A stretch of 64,000 nucleotides of DNA, taken from Quadrisphaera sp. INWT6. Its GTDB lineage: Bacteria > Actinomycetota > Actinomycetes > Actinomycetales > Quadrisphaeraceae. Shown here one piece after another: positions 7,677-16,477 of the stretch (position 1 is its first letter; each line of letters starts with the position of its first letter). The notes under the pieces are model-generated. The model searched no databases and was not told the origin of the DNA. It was given only the letters and a program-made list of their open reading frames with translations. Location: positions 124,001 through 188,000 of the forward strand of contig NZ_VUOH01000004.1 in assembly GCF_015390235.1 (NCBI RefSeq). The letters are read 5' to 3'. The position numbers and the translations under genes were made by a program.

Positions 7677-8420
7677 ATGAGCGAGACCACCTCCAGCACG
7701 ACCACCGGCTCCAGCAGGACCCTCGGCATCATCGGCGCCGGCAACATCGGCTCGACCCTCGCGAAGCTGGCGGTCGACGCCGGCTACGACGTCGTCATCG
7801 CCAACTCCCGCGGCCCGGAGACCCTGGCCGACCTCGTCGCCCAGCTCGGCCCGAAGGTCCGCGCCGCCACCGCCGTCGAGGCCGCTGAGGCGGGTGACCT
7901 CGTCGTCGTCACCGTGCCGCTGAAGGCCTACCGCGAGCTGCCCGCGGCCCAGCTCGCCGGCAAGGTCGTGCTCGACACCGGCAACTACTACCCCGACCGC
8001 GACGGCCGGATCGCCCCGCTCGACGAGCGCACCGCCACCACCAGCGGGCTCGTGCAGGAGCACCTCGCCGACGCGCAGGTGGTCAAGGCCTTCAACAACA
8101 TCTTCTTCGTGGCGCTGGCCCAGCTCGGCCGACCCGCCGGCTCCGCCGACCGCAGCGCGCTGCCGGTCTTCGGGGACGACGACGCCGCGAAGGCCACCGC
8201 CGAGCGCTTCCTCGACGACCTCGGCTACGACGCCGTCGACGGCGGCACCCTCGCGGAGAGCTGGCGCTCGGAGAACGGCCGCCCCGTCTACGTCATGCCC
8301 TACGCCGCCGACGGTGACGTGAGCACCCCGGCGCCGGGCAGCGCCACCACCGTCCGCGAGCTGCTCGGCCGCGCCGTCCGCGACGCCGCCGACCAGCAGG
8401 TGGGGGCCATGCCCAGCTGA
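7677..8420 (+). CDS. NADPH-dependent F420 reductase-like oxidoreductase (paralogue 2)
   Basis: 247 residues. TLGIIGAGNIGSTLAKL carries the GxGxxG fingerprint at 20-25; IANSRGPETLADLVAQLGPKVRAATAVEAAEAG and VVLDTGNYYPDRDG follow. It is co-linear with the product of 2031-2744 apart from a longer tail (RAVRDAADQQVGAMPS), and the DNA shares exact stretches such as CTGCCGGTCTTCGGGGACGA. Recent duplication with some divergence is the simplest reading. Function as for paralogue 1: hydride transfer with NADP(H) and probably F420. Confidence 0.85.
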   Translation: MSETTSSTTTGSSRTLGIIGAGNIGSTLAKLAVDAGYDVVIANSRGPETLADLVAQLGPKVRAATAVEAAEAGDLVVVTVPLKAYRELPAAQLAGKVVLDTGNYYPDRDGRIAPLDERTATTSGLVQEHLADAQVVKAFNNIFFVALAQLGRPAGSADRSALPVFGDDDAAKATAERFLDDLGYDAVDGGTLAESWRSENGRPVYVMPYAADGDVSTPAPGSATTVRELLGRAVRDAADQQVGAMPS

Positions 8421-8444
8421 TGTCGGGCTGACGTCAGGTTGACC

Positions 8445-9635
8445 TCAGGTGGGCGTGCAGGCGGTGTCGGCTCCGGTGGTCACCGGGGCCGGCGCCGCCG
8501 TCGCCCCGGACGCCGAGCTGGGCGAGGCGCTCGCCGACGGGCTGGCGCCGGCGCTGGGGGCCGGCTCAACGGGATCGGCCGACGAGGTCGTCGGGTCGAC
8601 GTCGCGCTCCAGGTCGCTGAACAGGGCCCCCGCCGCGGGCTGGCTCCACAGCACGTTGGCGCGGTCGCTCTTCACGACGTCGCTGCGCGGGTGGTTCGGC
8701 ACGGTGAAGAACTGCAGCTGCGCCGGGTCCAGCGACGACACCGACTGCGCCAGCGACCCCAGCGCGGTGAGGCTGCCCAGGCCGGAGTCGGTGGTGATGG
8801 AGCTGGTCGCGGCGTCGAGGAAGCCGTAGAGCGCCGCCGGGTCGGTCAGCTTCGACTCGGCCGTCCGCGCCATCGACGCGAGGAACTGCTGCTGGCGGCC
8901 GATCCGGCCGAGGTCGCTGCCGTCGCCGATGGCGTGCCGGGTCCGCACGAAGCCGAGGGCCTGCTCGCCCTCCAGCAGGTGCTCACCGGCGGGCAGGTCG
9001 AGGTCGGCCAACGGGTCGACGACGGGCTCCGTGGTGCAGATGGGCACCCCGCCGAGCGCCGTCGTCATCGTCTTGAAGCCGGTGAAGTCGACGACGACGA
9101 AGTGGTCGACGCGCACCCCGCTGACGGCCTCGACGGTCTTGATGGCGCACGCCGCGCCGCTCGCGGTGCCGCCGTGCGCCGACCCCAGGGCGAACGCCTC
9201 GTTGACCTTCGCGGTCCGCGGCGCGGTGGTGGTGCCGTCGCTGCCGGTGCAGCTGGGGATGGACACCCACGAGTCGCGGGGGATGCTCACCGCTGCCGCC
9301 CACTGCCGGTCGGCCGAGACGTGGACCAGCAGCATCGTGTCCGACTGCGCGGTGGTCAGGCCCGAGCCGTACTGCGAGCCGAGGCCGTCGCGGCTGTCCG
9401 AGCCGATGACGAGGATGTTCTCCGCACCGCCGGCCTCCTCGGCGGGACGGTCGATGCCGAGCTGGCCGCTGATGTCGGCGCTGGCGATGTTGCCGTCGAG
9501 GTGCCGGTACAGCCCGTACGCGACGGCACCCCCACCCACCACCGCGACGGCGACGCCCGCGGCGAGCAGGCGCACGGAGCGGCGGCGGCGGCGCAGCATC
9601 CGCGCCCGGGACGGCGTGGGGGTCGGGGTCGGCAC
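8445..9635 (-). CDS. LytR-CpsA-Psr (LCP) family cell-wall glycopolymer ligase
   Basis: 396 residues. A short basic cytoplasmic tail and one membrane span (about residues 22-42) precede an extracellular LCP domain: NILVIGSDSRDGLG, SDTMLLVHVSAD, AVSIPRDSWV, KVNEAFALG, GVRVDHFVVVDFTGF and FVRTRHAIGDGSDLGRIGRQQQF. The conserved Asp and Arg residues that hold the polyprenyl-pyrophosphate substrate are present. LCP enzymes transfer arabinogalactan or teichoic-type polymers to peptidoglycan. A Pro/Ala/Ser-rich C-terminal tail follows. TAGCGT 6 nt before the GTG at 9635 indicates leaderless translation. Confidence 0.9.
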   Translation of the reverse strand: MPTPTPTPSRARMLRRRRRSVRLLAAGVAVAVVGGGAVAYGLYRHLDGNIASADISGQLGIDRPAEEAGGAENILVIGSDSRDGLGSQYGSGLTTAQSDTMLLVHVSADRQWAAAVSIPRDSWVSIPSCTGSDGTTTAPRTAKVNEAFALGSAHGGTASGAACAIKTVEAVSGVRVDHFVVVDFTGFKTMTTALGGVPICTTEPVVDPLADLDLPAGEHLLEGEQALGFVRTRHAIGDGSDLGRIGRQQQFLASMARTAESKLTDPAALYGFLDAATSSITTDSGLGSLTALGSLAQSVSSLDPAQLQFFTVPNHPRSDVVKSDRANVLWSQPAAGALFSDLERDVDPTTSSADPVEPAPSAGASPSASASPSSASGATAAPAPVTTGADTACTPT

Positions 9636-9641
9636 CGGGCG

Positions 9642-9647
9642 ACGCTA
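9642..9647 (-). promoter_or_regulatory. -10 box (TAGCGT) of the LCP gene
   Basis: TAGCGT, 6 nt spacer, GTG 9635. No ribosome binding site is visible, in keeping with a leaderless message. Confidence 0.55.
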
Positions 9648-9757
9648 GGTGCTCCCCGCGGGCCCGGACCGCCGATCCAGGACCGTCGCACGAACCCCCC
9701 AGGCACTTCGGAGGGTCTCCCGGAGGGGCGCCGGTGGCCCGTCGCCCGCGTGCTCCG

Positions 9758-10255
9758 TCAGTCGGCGAGCCGGCGCAGCATGCGGGTCAGGTCGGCGCGC
9801 TCGGTCTCGTCGAGGCGCCCGAACAGCTCGGCGGCCGCCTCAGCTCGCGCCCGGTCGGCGTGGGCGAGGGTGGCCGTGCCGGCGTCGGTCAGCCGGACGA
9901 CGACGGCGCGCCGGTCGGCCAGATCGGGACCGCGCTCCGCGAGGCCCTTCTCGGCGAGCCCGTCGACCACCTCGGTGGCCGAGCGCGGCGCGATCCTCAG
10001 GGCGGCGGCCAGCTCGGAGATCCGCATCCCGTCAGCCGCGTCACCGGAGCGGGCGGAGTGGCGCCCGCGCCCGCCACCGAGCACGTGCAGGGCCCGGGCC
10101 TGGTGCGGGGACAGCCCTGACGGCTCCAGCCCGGCGTGCCAGCCGCGCCGCAGCCCGCGGGCGGCGCGCATCAGGGCGTCAGCGAGCTCCGTGCTGCCCA
10201 TCGAGCTGCCCGTCGGGCTGCCGGTCGTTCTGCCCGAGGCGTCGGAGGGGGTCAC
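9758..10255 (-). CDS. MarR-family transcriptional regulator
   Basis: 165 residues from a GTG at 10255; an ATG at 10201 would give 147 residues, closer to the family norm, so the start is uncertain. A winged helix spans GLSPHQARALHVL, MRISELAAALRIAPRSATEVVDGLAEKGLAERGPDLADRRAVVVRLTDAG, with the DxR wing intact. It is divergent from the ABC exporter gene, with an inverted repeat between them. Probable role: repressor of the exporter, released by a toxic substrate. Confidence 0.8.
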   Translation of the reverse strand: MTPSDASGRTTGSPTGSSMGSTELADALMRAARGLRRGWHAGLEPSGLSPHQARALHVLGGGRGRHSARSGDAADGMRISELAAALRIAPRSATEVVDGLAEKGLAERGPDLADRRAVVVRLTDAGTATLAHADRARAEAAAELFGRLDETERADLTRMLRRLAD

Positions 10256-10294
10256 CGGGGAATCGTACGGGAAGGTCTGGTGCTCACCTCTTCG

Positions 10295-10307
10295 TGAGGT
10301 AACCTCA
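10295..10307. promoter_or_regulatory. MarR operator candidate
   Basis: TGAGGT-A-ACCTCA is a perfect 6-bp inverted repeat with a one-base centre, lying between the divergent MarR and ABC exporter genes; a further half site (TCACCTC) is 5 bp away at 10284-10290. Confidence 0.6.
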
Positions 10308-10336
10308 GCATTGTCATCCACCCCGACCGGAAGGAC

Positions 10337-12247
10337 GTGGTCACCACGTCGAGCACCCTCCTCGCCCCTCCCGCTCCCACCTCCGCCCCCTCACCCGCCT
10401 CAGGCCCGGGCGGCCGCCCCCACGGCCCGCGCCGCCGCGACCCCGCCGACCGCGAGCAGCTGCTCCGCTCCCCGGTGAGCCTGCGGCGCATCGCCGCCCT
10501 CTTCGCCCCCCACCGCTGGCGGGTCGGGCTCGTCGTCGTCCTCATCGTGACCTCCTCGCTGGTGGCCCTGGCCTCGCCGTTCCTGGTCCGCACCGTCATC
10601 GACGACGCGCTGCCCCACGCCGACGTCCGCCTCCTCGTGCTCGCCGTGGCCGGCATGGTGGCCGTCGCCGCGGTCACCTCCCTGCTGGGCGTCGTGCAGA
10701 CGTGGGTCTCCACCGGCGTCGGCCAGCGCGTCATGCACGGCCTGCGCACGTCGGTCTTCACGCACGTGCAGCGGCAGTCGATGGGCTTCTTCACCCGCAC
10801 CCGCGGCGGCGAGATCACCTCGCGGCTCACCAACGACATCGGCGGCATGCAGTCGGTGGTCACCTCCACCGCGACGTCGCTCGCGTCCAACGCCACCACC
10901 GTGGTCGGCACCGCCGCCGCCATGGCGGCGCTCTCGTGGCGGCTGTCGCTGCTCACCCTCGTGGTGCTGCCGCCCGCGGTGTGGCTGACCCGCCGCGTCG
11001 CGCTGCTGCGCCGCTCCATCACCACGGCGCAGCAGCAGCGCCTCGCCGACCTGCAGCACCAGGTGGAGGAGTCGCTCAGCGTCTCCGGCGCCCTGCTCAC
11101 CAAGACGCTGGGGACGGCGGACGCGCAGTCGCAGCGGTTCGCGCAGACCTCCGCCGAGCTGGTCGACCTCGAGGTCCGCGCCTCCCTCGCCGGCCGCTGG
11201 CGCATGGCGACGATGAACATCGTCTTCGCCGCCATCCCCGCGCTCATCTACCTGGCGGCCGGGCTCCCGGTGACCTCCGGCGGCATGACCGTCGGCACCC
11301 TGGTCGCGTTCACCGCGCTGCAGGCGGCGATCTTCAGGCCGCTGATGGGCCTGCTCGACGTGGGCGTCCAGCTCACCGCCTCGATGGCGCTGTTCAGCCG
11401 CGTCTTCGAGTACCTCGACCTCACCGTCGACATCGCCGACCCCGCCCACCCCGTGCCGCTCGACCCCGCCACCACCCGCGGTGAGGTCCGGTTCGAGCAC
11501 GTCGGGTTCACCTACCCCGGTGGGGGCGCGTCGACGAGGCCGGCGCTGGACGACGTCGACCTCGTCGTCCCCGCGGGGACCTCCCTCGCGCTGGTCGGAC
11601 GCACCGGATCCGGCAAGACCACTCTCGCCTCGCTGGTGGCGCGCCTGCACGACCCGGGCACCGGTCGCGTCACCCTCGACGGCACCGACCTGCGCGACCT
11701 GGCCCTGGCAGACCTCGCCCGCGTGGTGGGCGTCGTCTCGCAGGAGACCTACCTGCTGCACGCCACCGTGCGGGAGAACCTGCGGCAGGCGGAGCCGGAG
11801 GCGACCGACGCCGAGGTGGAGGACGCCGCCCGCCGGGCCCAGGTGCACGACGTCATCGCCGCGCTGCCCGACGGGTACGACACCCTCGTCGGCGCTCGCG
11901 GACACCGCTTCTCCGGCGGGGAGCAGCAGCGCCTCGCCATCGCCCGGACGCTGCTGCGCGACCCGCGCGTGCTGGTCCTCGACGAGGCGACCTCGGCCCT
12001 CGACACCACCACCGAGCGCGCCGTGCAGGCCGCGCTCGACGAGGTCCGCCGCGGCCGGACGACGATCATGATCGCCCACCGGCTCTCGACGGTCAGCGGC
12101 GCCGACCAGGTCGCGGTGCTCGACGCCGGCCGCGTGGTCGAGCGGGGTCGCCCCGCCGAGCTGCTGGCCGCCGGCGGAGCCTTCGCAGCGCTCAGCTCAT
12201 CGGGGACGGGCGCAGCCGTCAGCCTCGAGGGAGCGACACCACGGTGA
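10337..12247 (+). CDS. ABC exporter half-transporter (permease plus ATPase)
   Basis: 636 residues, GTG start preceded by GGAAGG. After a Pro-rich tail, a type-1 exporter membrane domain with six spans occupies about residues 50-350, followed by a nucleotide-binding domain: Walker A GRTGSGKTT near 421-429, Q-loop VVSQETYLLH, signature FSGGEQQR near 526, Walker B VLVLDEATSALD and H-loop IAHRLSTV. All catalytic residues are present; it should work as a dimer exporting lipids or drugs. It is divergent from a MarR gene. Its 3' end overlaps the convergent DUF4432 gene by 29 bp. Confidence 0.9.
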   Translation: MVTTSSTLLAPPAPTSAPSPASGPGGRPHGPRRRDPADREQLLRSPVSLRRIAALFAPHRWRVGLVVVLIVTSSLVALASPFLVRTVIDDALPHADVRLLVLAVAGMVAVAAVTSLLGVVQTWVSTGVGQRVMHGLRTSVFTHVQRQSMGFFTRTRGGEITSRLTNDIGGMQSVVTSTATSLASNATTVVGTAAAMAALSWRLSLLTLVVLPPAVWLTRRVALLRRSITTAQQQRLADLQHQVEESLSVSGALLTKTLGTADAQSQRFAQTSAELVDLEVRASLAGRWRMATMNIVFAAIPALIYLAAGLPVTSGGMTVGTLVAFTALQAAIFRPLMGLLDVGVQLTASMALFSRVFEYLDLTVDIADPAHPVPLDPATTRGEVRFEHVGFTYPGGGASTRPALDDVDLVVPAGTSLALVGRTGSGKTTLASLVARLHDPGTGRVTLDGTDLRDLALADLARVVGVVSQETYLLHATVRENLRQAEPEATDAEVEDAARRAQVHDVIAALPDGYDTLVGARGHRFSGGEQQRLAIARTLLRDPRVLVLDEATSALDTTTERAVQAALDEVRRGRTTIMIAHRLSTVSGADQVAVLDAGRVVERGRPAELLAAGGAFAALSSSGTGAAVSLEGATPR

Positions 12248-13256
12248 GGCGCAGCAGGTGCTCGCGGGTCTCGCCCGGGGCGAGCAGCGGAGCGCCGGCG
12301 TGCTCACCGGCGCGGTCCGGGCCGAACAGCGGGGCGCTCGCCGGCTCGATGCCCAGGGCCCAGCGACCCCGCGAGGGCAGCACCCACTGGTAGAGCCGCG
12401 GGAGCGTCGCCGCCGACCAGGACACCTCGATCCCGAGGCCGTCGGGCGAGGTCACCCGGGCGCGGGCCAGGCCGTCGGCGTCGACGCCCACCCCCACGTG
12501 CTCGAACACCGCCTCGGTGACCTCCTCGCACGCCTCGGGCAGCACCGCGTGCGAGGGCACCTGGGGGCAGGGCTCCCGCAGGGGGCTCTCGCGGGCGTCG
12601 ACGTCGACGGTGGTGCCCGGCAGCACCAGGGGCGCCCCGAGGTTGACGTGGTAGAGCGCCGCGACCGGAGCGGGCAGCGAGGAGGTGTTGACGATCCGGT
12701 CGGCGACCTCGAGCTGCGGGCGCCCCTGCGCGTCGAGGCCGTTGGTGATGCGCCGCTCGATCCGCACCGACGGCCCGAAGACGGTCGAGCGCTCGACGTC
12801 ACCCTCCACCACCACCTCGGGCAATCCGCGGGAGGGCGTGGCCCGGACGTTGCGCGCGGGGAGGTGGTGGACGTCGCCGTGGACGCCCAGCCCCGTCGCA
12901 GACGCGTCGCGGGCCGGGCCGAAGTTCGCCAGGCCGCACGTGGCCAGCAGACCGCCGGTGAACCTGTCGATCCACGCCTCGCCGACGGCGCGGTCGAGGG
13001 TGCGGGCGTCGGCCACGGGCGAGGTCCAGGCCAGCGGGTGCCCGGCGACGCTGGCAGCACCGATGTCGAGGCCCCGGGCGGGCAGGACGTCGACCGCGAA
13101 GCCCCCCGTCACCTGGGCGTGCAGCACCCGGGCGTGGTCGGACGAGCCAGGCTGGGCCAGCCGGTCGGTGACGGAGGCGACGGACTCGTCGCGGGGGAGG
13201 TAGCCCTGCCGGCGGAGGTCGGCGATGCGCTGGGCCGGGGACGTCATGGTCGACAT
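12219..13256 (-). CDS. DUF4432 family protein (aldose-1-epimerase-like fold)
   Basis: 345 residues from an ATG at 13256 that follows GGTGAG; ATG 13247 is a close alternative. The sequence FAVDVLPARGLDIGAASVAGHPLAWTSP and LLATCGLANFGPARDA, VHGDVHHLPARNV and ALYHVNLGAPLV match the DUF4432 branch of galactose-mutarotase-like beta-sandwich proteins. These often occur with carbohydrate catabolism genes and probably bind or epimerise a sugar; no such cluster is seen here. The gene end overlaps the ABC exporter by 29 bp. Confidence 0.75.
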   Translation of the reverse strand: MSTMTSPAQRIADLRRQGYLPRDESVASVTDRLAQPGSSDHARVLHAQVTGGFAVDVLPARGLDIGAASVAGHPLAWTSPVADARTLDRAVGEAWIDRFTGGLLATCGLANFGPARDASATGLGVHGDVHHLPARNVRATPSRGLPEVVVEGDVERSTVFGPSVRIERRITNGLDAQGRPQLEVADRIVNTSSLPAPVAALYHVNLGAPLVLPGTTVDVDARESPLREPCPQVPSHAVLPEACEEVTEAVFEHVGVGVDADGLARARVTSPDGLGIEVSWSAATLPRLYQWVLPSRGRWALGIEPASAPLFGPDRAGEHAGAPLLAPGETREHLLRLTVVSLPRG

Positions 13257-13407
13257 CTCACCAGGCGGGCCCGACAGCCGCCGCAGGCAGCCTGCGCGGC
13301 TGCCTCCACGGCAGCCCGTGCGGCCGCCCCGTGGTGGGGCTGGGCCGCTCGGGTGGAGCCACGACGGGCCACGCATCGTCACCGCCGGTGACGGGCATCC
13401 CCGAGGC

Positions 13408-13650
13408 ATGAGGGTCGACGGGGTCAGAGCAGGGGCGGGGGCCGGCGGTCCCACCGTCGCCGCCCAGGACGAGTACCGCTACGAGCTGCTCCAGCGGCTG
13501 CGGCGCCGGAGCCTCGAGCGGCGGCGCAGCGCCACCGGAGCCCGTGACCGCTCGGCCACGGGCTCCGGGTTCGACGGCGTCGCCGCCGACCTCGGCCTCT
13601 ACGAGGCGAGCGACGGCGTCAGGCCGCGACCGGGCGGTGACCGGCCCTAG
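13408..13650 (+). CDS. Small hypothetical protein
   Basis: 80 residues from ATG 13408. A basic, Arg-rich helix (YELLQRLRRRSLERRR) lies at about residues 28-45, followed by a Gly/Asp-rich tail. I recognise no family. The stop overlaps the convergent gene by 32 bp. Coding potential rests on codon bias and a natural start only, so it may not be real. Confidence 0.4.
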   Translation: MRVDGVRAGAGAGGPTVAAQDEYRYELLQRLRRRSLERRRSATGARDRSATGSGFDGVAADLGLYEASDGVRPRPGGDRP

Positions 13651-14062
13651 CGGTCCGCGCCTCCGTGCGGGCGGCCTCGTCGACGAGGTCGTCGGCGAGG
13701 GCCTGGCGCAGGTCGGGGCGCAGCGGCTCGCCCATCGACCACAGCAGCCGGGCGGCGGTGCCCGCGGAGACGGGTGTCGTCGCGCCGCGGCGCATCAGGT
13801 CGCGGACGGTCGCCAGCGGGACGTGCGCCACGGTGGCGAGGCCCTCGACGGTGCGGGGGGCGTCGTCCTCGGCGTCGTCCAGCCACTCGCTGATCGTCGC
13901 GCGCAGCGCGGCGGCCGTGACGGTGGCCCGCCGGCGGTCCGTGGTGGGCACGACCGGCAGGTTCAGCTGGGCGGGCGTGGGCAGCCGGTGCAGCGCCGTC
14001 GGCGTGCCGGTGGTGCTGGTCGTGCGGCTGCGGGGGTCCTTGCGCGGAGTCGCTGTCCTCAC
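13619..14062 (-). CDS. Hypothetical protein with a helix-turn-helix-like region
   Basis: 147 residues from a GTG at 14062 preceded by GAGAGG. A basic, Thr-rich N-terminus is followed by ATVTAAALRATISEWLDDAEDD and by ATVAHVPLATVRDLMRRGATTPVSAGTAARLLW, which has the spacing of a helix-turn-helix of the Xre/excisionase type (a valine-Pro turn, then an Arg-rich recognition helix). It could be a small DNA-binding protein; no close family is recognised. Confidence 0.55.
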   Translation of the reverse strand: MRTATPRKDPRSRTTSTTGTPTALHRLPTPAQLNLPVVPTTDRRRATVTAAALRATISEWLDDAEDDAPRTVEGLATVAHVPLATVRDLMRRGATTPVSAGTAARLLWSMGEPLRPDLRQALADDLVDEAARTEARTARAGHRPVAA

Positions 14063-14202
14063 CCTCTCGGTCTGATCGGTCCTGCTGGGTACAACACGCA
14101 GTTCGTCCCTGGAAGTCCTGCGGGTGGGCGTGGGTGACGAGCGCCACTGCCCGGGTGGTGGGCGGGCGCGCCCCGACGGAGGGCGCCTGCGAGGGTGGGC
14201 CG

Positions 14203-15258
14203 ATGGAGCACAGAGCACTCGGACGTTCGGGGCTGAAGGTCTCGACGATGACGATGGGGACGGCGTCCTTCGGCGGCGGCCTGGCGGCGTTCGGCGACAC
14301 CCAGCTGGAGGGCGCCAAGCGCCAGCTGGCGATGGCGAAGGAGGCCGGTGTCACCCTCGTCGACACCTCCGACGCCTACTCGAACGGGCTGAGCGAGGAG
14401 ATCGTCGGCGAGGCGCTCGCCGACCAGCGCGACGACTGGCTGATCGCCACCAAGGTCCGCTTCCCCATGGGGGAGGGCCCGAACGACAGGGGCCTGTCGC
14501 GCCACCACGTCATCCGCGCCTGCGAGGCGAGCCTGCGCCGCCTGCGCACCGACCACATCGACCTGTACCAGCTGCACGAGTGGGACGGCCAGACCCCGGT
14601 CGAGGAGACGCTGGCGGCGCTGCAGCACCTGGTCGACTCCGGCAAGGTCCGCTACACCGGCGTCTCCAACTTCTCCGGCTGGCACCTCATGAAGACGCTC
14701 GGCGCCGCCGAGCGCGAGCACCTCGTGCGGCCCGTCGCGCAGCAGATCTACTACACGCTCGAGAGCCGCGAGGCGGAGAACGAGCTGCTGCCCGTCGCCG
14801 CCGACCAGGGCCTCGGCGTCCTGGTGTGGAGCCCGCTCGCGGGAGGCCTGCTGTCGGGCAAGTACACCCGCGGCGCTGACGGCTCGGTGCAGGGACCGAA
14901 GGGCTCGCGCCACCTCGGCGACTGGAGCGAGCCGCCGATCAACACCCCCGACCGGCTGTTCGCCACCATCGACGTGCTGCGGGAGATCGCCGACGGCCGG
15001 GGCGTCTCCGGCGCGCAGGTGGCGCTCGCGTGGCTGCTCACCCGGTCGACCGTCACCTCGGTGATCGTGGGCGCCCGCACCGACGAGCAGCTGGCCGACA
15101 ACCTGGCCGCCGCCTCCCTGGAGCTCACCGCCGACGAGGTCTCCGCGCTCGAGCAGGTCAGCCGCCAGCCGCTGCAGTACCCGTACTGGCACCAGTCGAT
15201 GACGGCGTCCGACCGCCTCGGCCCCTCCGACCAGGTGCTGCACAGCCACCTCGGCTGA
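14203..15258 (+). CDS. Aldo/keto reductase
   Basis: 351 residues; ATG follows GAGGGTGGG. The TIM-barrel AKR signature is complete: VDTSDAYSNG (catalytic Asp and Tyr), IATKVRFP (Lys) and IDLYQLHEWD (His), with the NADP-binding end LTRSTVTSVIVGARTDEQLADNLAA. The group resembles the YajO/PdxI-like and YhdN/general stress oxidoreductases. It would reduce an aldehyde or ketone with NADPH. A strong hairpin 40 bp downstream ends the unit. Confidence 0.9.
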   Translation: MEHRALGRSGLKVSTMTMGTASFGGGLAAFGDTQLEGAKRQLAMAKEAGVTLVDTSDAYSNGLSEEIVGEALADQRDDWLIATKVRFPMGEGPNDRGLSRHHVIRACEASLRRLRTDHIDLYQLHEWDGQTPVEETLAALQHLVDSGKVRYTGVSNFSGWHLMKTLGAAEREHLVRPVAQQIYYTLESREAENELLPVAADQGLGVLVWSPLAGGLLSGKYTRGADGSVQGPKGSRHLGDWSEPPINTPDRLFATIDVLREIADGRGVSGAQVALAWLLTRSTVTSVIVGARTDEQLADNLAAASLELTADEVSALEQVSRQPLQYPYWHQSMTASDRLGPSDQVLHSHLG

Positions 15259-15297
15259 CCGTCGGGGGTCTCGACTCACCCGAGCGGGTGACTCCGG

Positions 15298-15329
15298 CCG
15301 GTCCTCCGCCAGCAGCGGCGGGGGACCGG
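15298..15329 (+). terminator. Terminator hairpin after the aldo/keto reductase
   Basis: CCGGTCC-T-CCGCC pairs with GGCGG-G-GGACCGG around a 6-nt loop: 12 pairs with one mismatch. No T-run. Confidence 0.55.
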
Positions 15330-15386
15330 TCAGGTCAGCGCACTCGGGTGTCGATGCAGCGAGCACTCGTCTGAGGAGGGTGCTGC

Positions 15387-16349
15387 GTGCTGCAGTGGGT
15401 GGTTCTTCTGGTGGTCGTCGCGGCCGCGGTCCTGGTGCTGGTCGACAGCGCCCGCCTCGGCGCGCGCCGCGGAGCCCTGGGCGGTGGGCTGCTCGACATC
15501 GGCCCCGTCGGCTGGTTCGTCTGCGTCCTGCTCGTGTGGTTCGTGGCGCTGCCCGCCTACCTCGTGGCGCGCCGCCGCCTGGTGGCCCTCAGCGGTGCGG
15601 GCTCCGACGCTGCGCCTGCGGTGGCTCCTGCGTCTGCGGTGGCACCTGGGTCTGCGCCGGCTCCCGCGACTGCGGTGGCACCCGCCGCATCGGCTGCAGC
15701 GCCCGCTCCTGTGCCGGCTCCCGTGCCGGCTCCTGCGCGCGAGCACGGCAGGCACCGCGCCGAGCCCGCCGGCCGGACCCGCCGCCCGGCCCGCGCCGGC
15801 CGCTCGCGGGCTGAGAACGTCCCGACCGCCGTCGTGGCCGCTCCGGCGGCTGCCCCCGTGGCCAGCTCGGTGGCTGCTCCCGTGGCTGTCCCCGTGGCTG
15901 CTGCTGTGGATGCTGATGTCGTCGCCCCCGTGGCCGCCGTGGCCGCCGTGGCCGCCGTGGCCGCCGGCTCAGCAGCTGCGCCCGTCGCCGAGCCGGAGCG
16001 GCTGGTCCCCCCGTTCGCCGCGGCGACGTCGTGGGCCTCGACCGCTGACGAGCCCTCGCTCCTCGAGGACCACAGCATCGGGGCCTTCGCCCCCGGCGAG
16101 CCCGCCCCCGGCCCGTTCGCGGCGCAGCCGTGGAGCACCGAGCCGTTCGTCGAGGCGTACGAGCCCGCCCACGAGCAGCCTGCTGAGCCGACCGCGCACG
16201 ACCTGCCGGCCGAGCCGGAGCCGTTCGTCTCCGGTCCTGGAGACTCGCCCTACCTCAGCCGGTTCGCCGAGCTCTGCGCCGAGGGGCTCATGAGCCAGGC
16301 CGAGCTCGACCGCGTCCGCGCCCGCCTGTCGGGCACGCCCGCCTCCTGA
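15387..16349 (+). CDS. Membrane protein with low-complexity Ala/Pro region and SHOCT-like C-terminus
   Basis: 320 residues, GTG start after GAGGAGGG. Two membrane spans (about 3-20 and 33-53) open the protein, then a basic loop. Residues 70-215 are dominated by Ala, Pro and Val, encoded by degenerate repeats including three tandem GCCGTGGCC units near 15940. The C-terminus LSRFAELCAEGLMSQAELDRVRARLSG is like the SHOCT motif (short C-terminal oligomerisation helix pair). Function unknown; likely a small membrane scaffold. The repeat tract may vary in length among strains. Confidence 0.65.
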   Translation: MLQWVVLLVVVAAAVLVLVDSARLGARRGALGGGLLDIGPVGWFVCVLLVWFVALPAYLVARRRLVALSGAGSDAAPAVAPASAVAPGSAPAPATAVAPAASAAAPAPVPAPVPAPAREHGRHRAEPAGRTRRPARAGRSRAENVPTAVVAAPAAAPVASSVAAPVAVPVAAAVDADVVAPVAAVAAVAAVAAGSAAAPVAEPERLVPPFAAATSWASTADEPSLLEDHSIGAFAPGEPAPGPFAAQPWSTEPFVEAYEPAHEQPAEPTAHDLPAEPEPFVSGPGDSPYLSRFAELCAEGLMSQAELDRVRARLSGTPAS

Positions 16350-16362
16350 CGCCTCCGAGTGG

Positions 16363-16410
16363 CCGAGCGCCCCTGATCACGGCCGTCATGTCGTGAGCAG
16401 GGGCGCTCGG
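16363..16410. terminator. Strong hairpin, probable terminator
   Basis: CCGAGCGCCCCTG pairs perfectly with CAGGGGCGCTCGG (13 bp); a 2-nt bulge is followed by CACG/CGTG, extending the stem. It lies 13 bp after the SHOCT-like gene. Confidence 0.6.
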
Positions 16411-16477
16411 TCAGCTGCCTCACTGCCGCTCAGCCGCCCCCGCACCGGGTGTCGGTGGTCGGCGGCAGGGTGCTGCT

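Noticed and set aside
8439..10478. 679-codon plus-strand frame over the LCP and MarR genes
   Set aside because: Stop codons are rare at this GC content; the minus strand encodes complete LCP and MarR proteins with promoter boxes.
15840..15980. GTGGCCGCC repeats as a regulatory or CRISPR array
   Set aside because: They are in frame within the SHOCT-like gene and encode Ala/Val low complexity.
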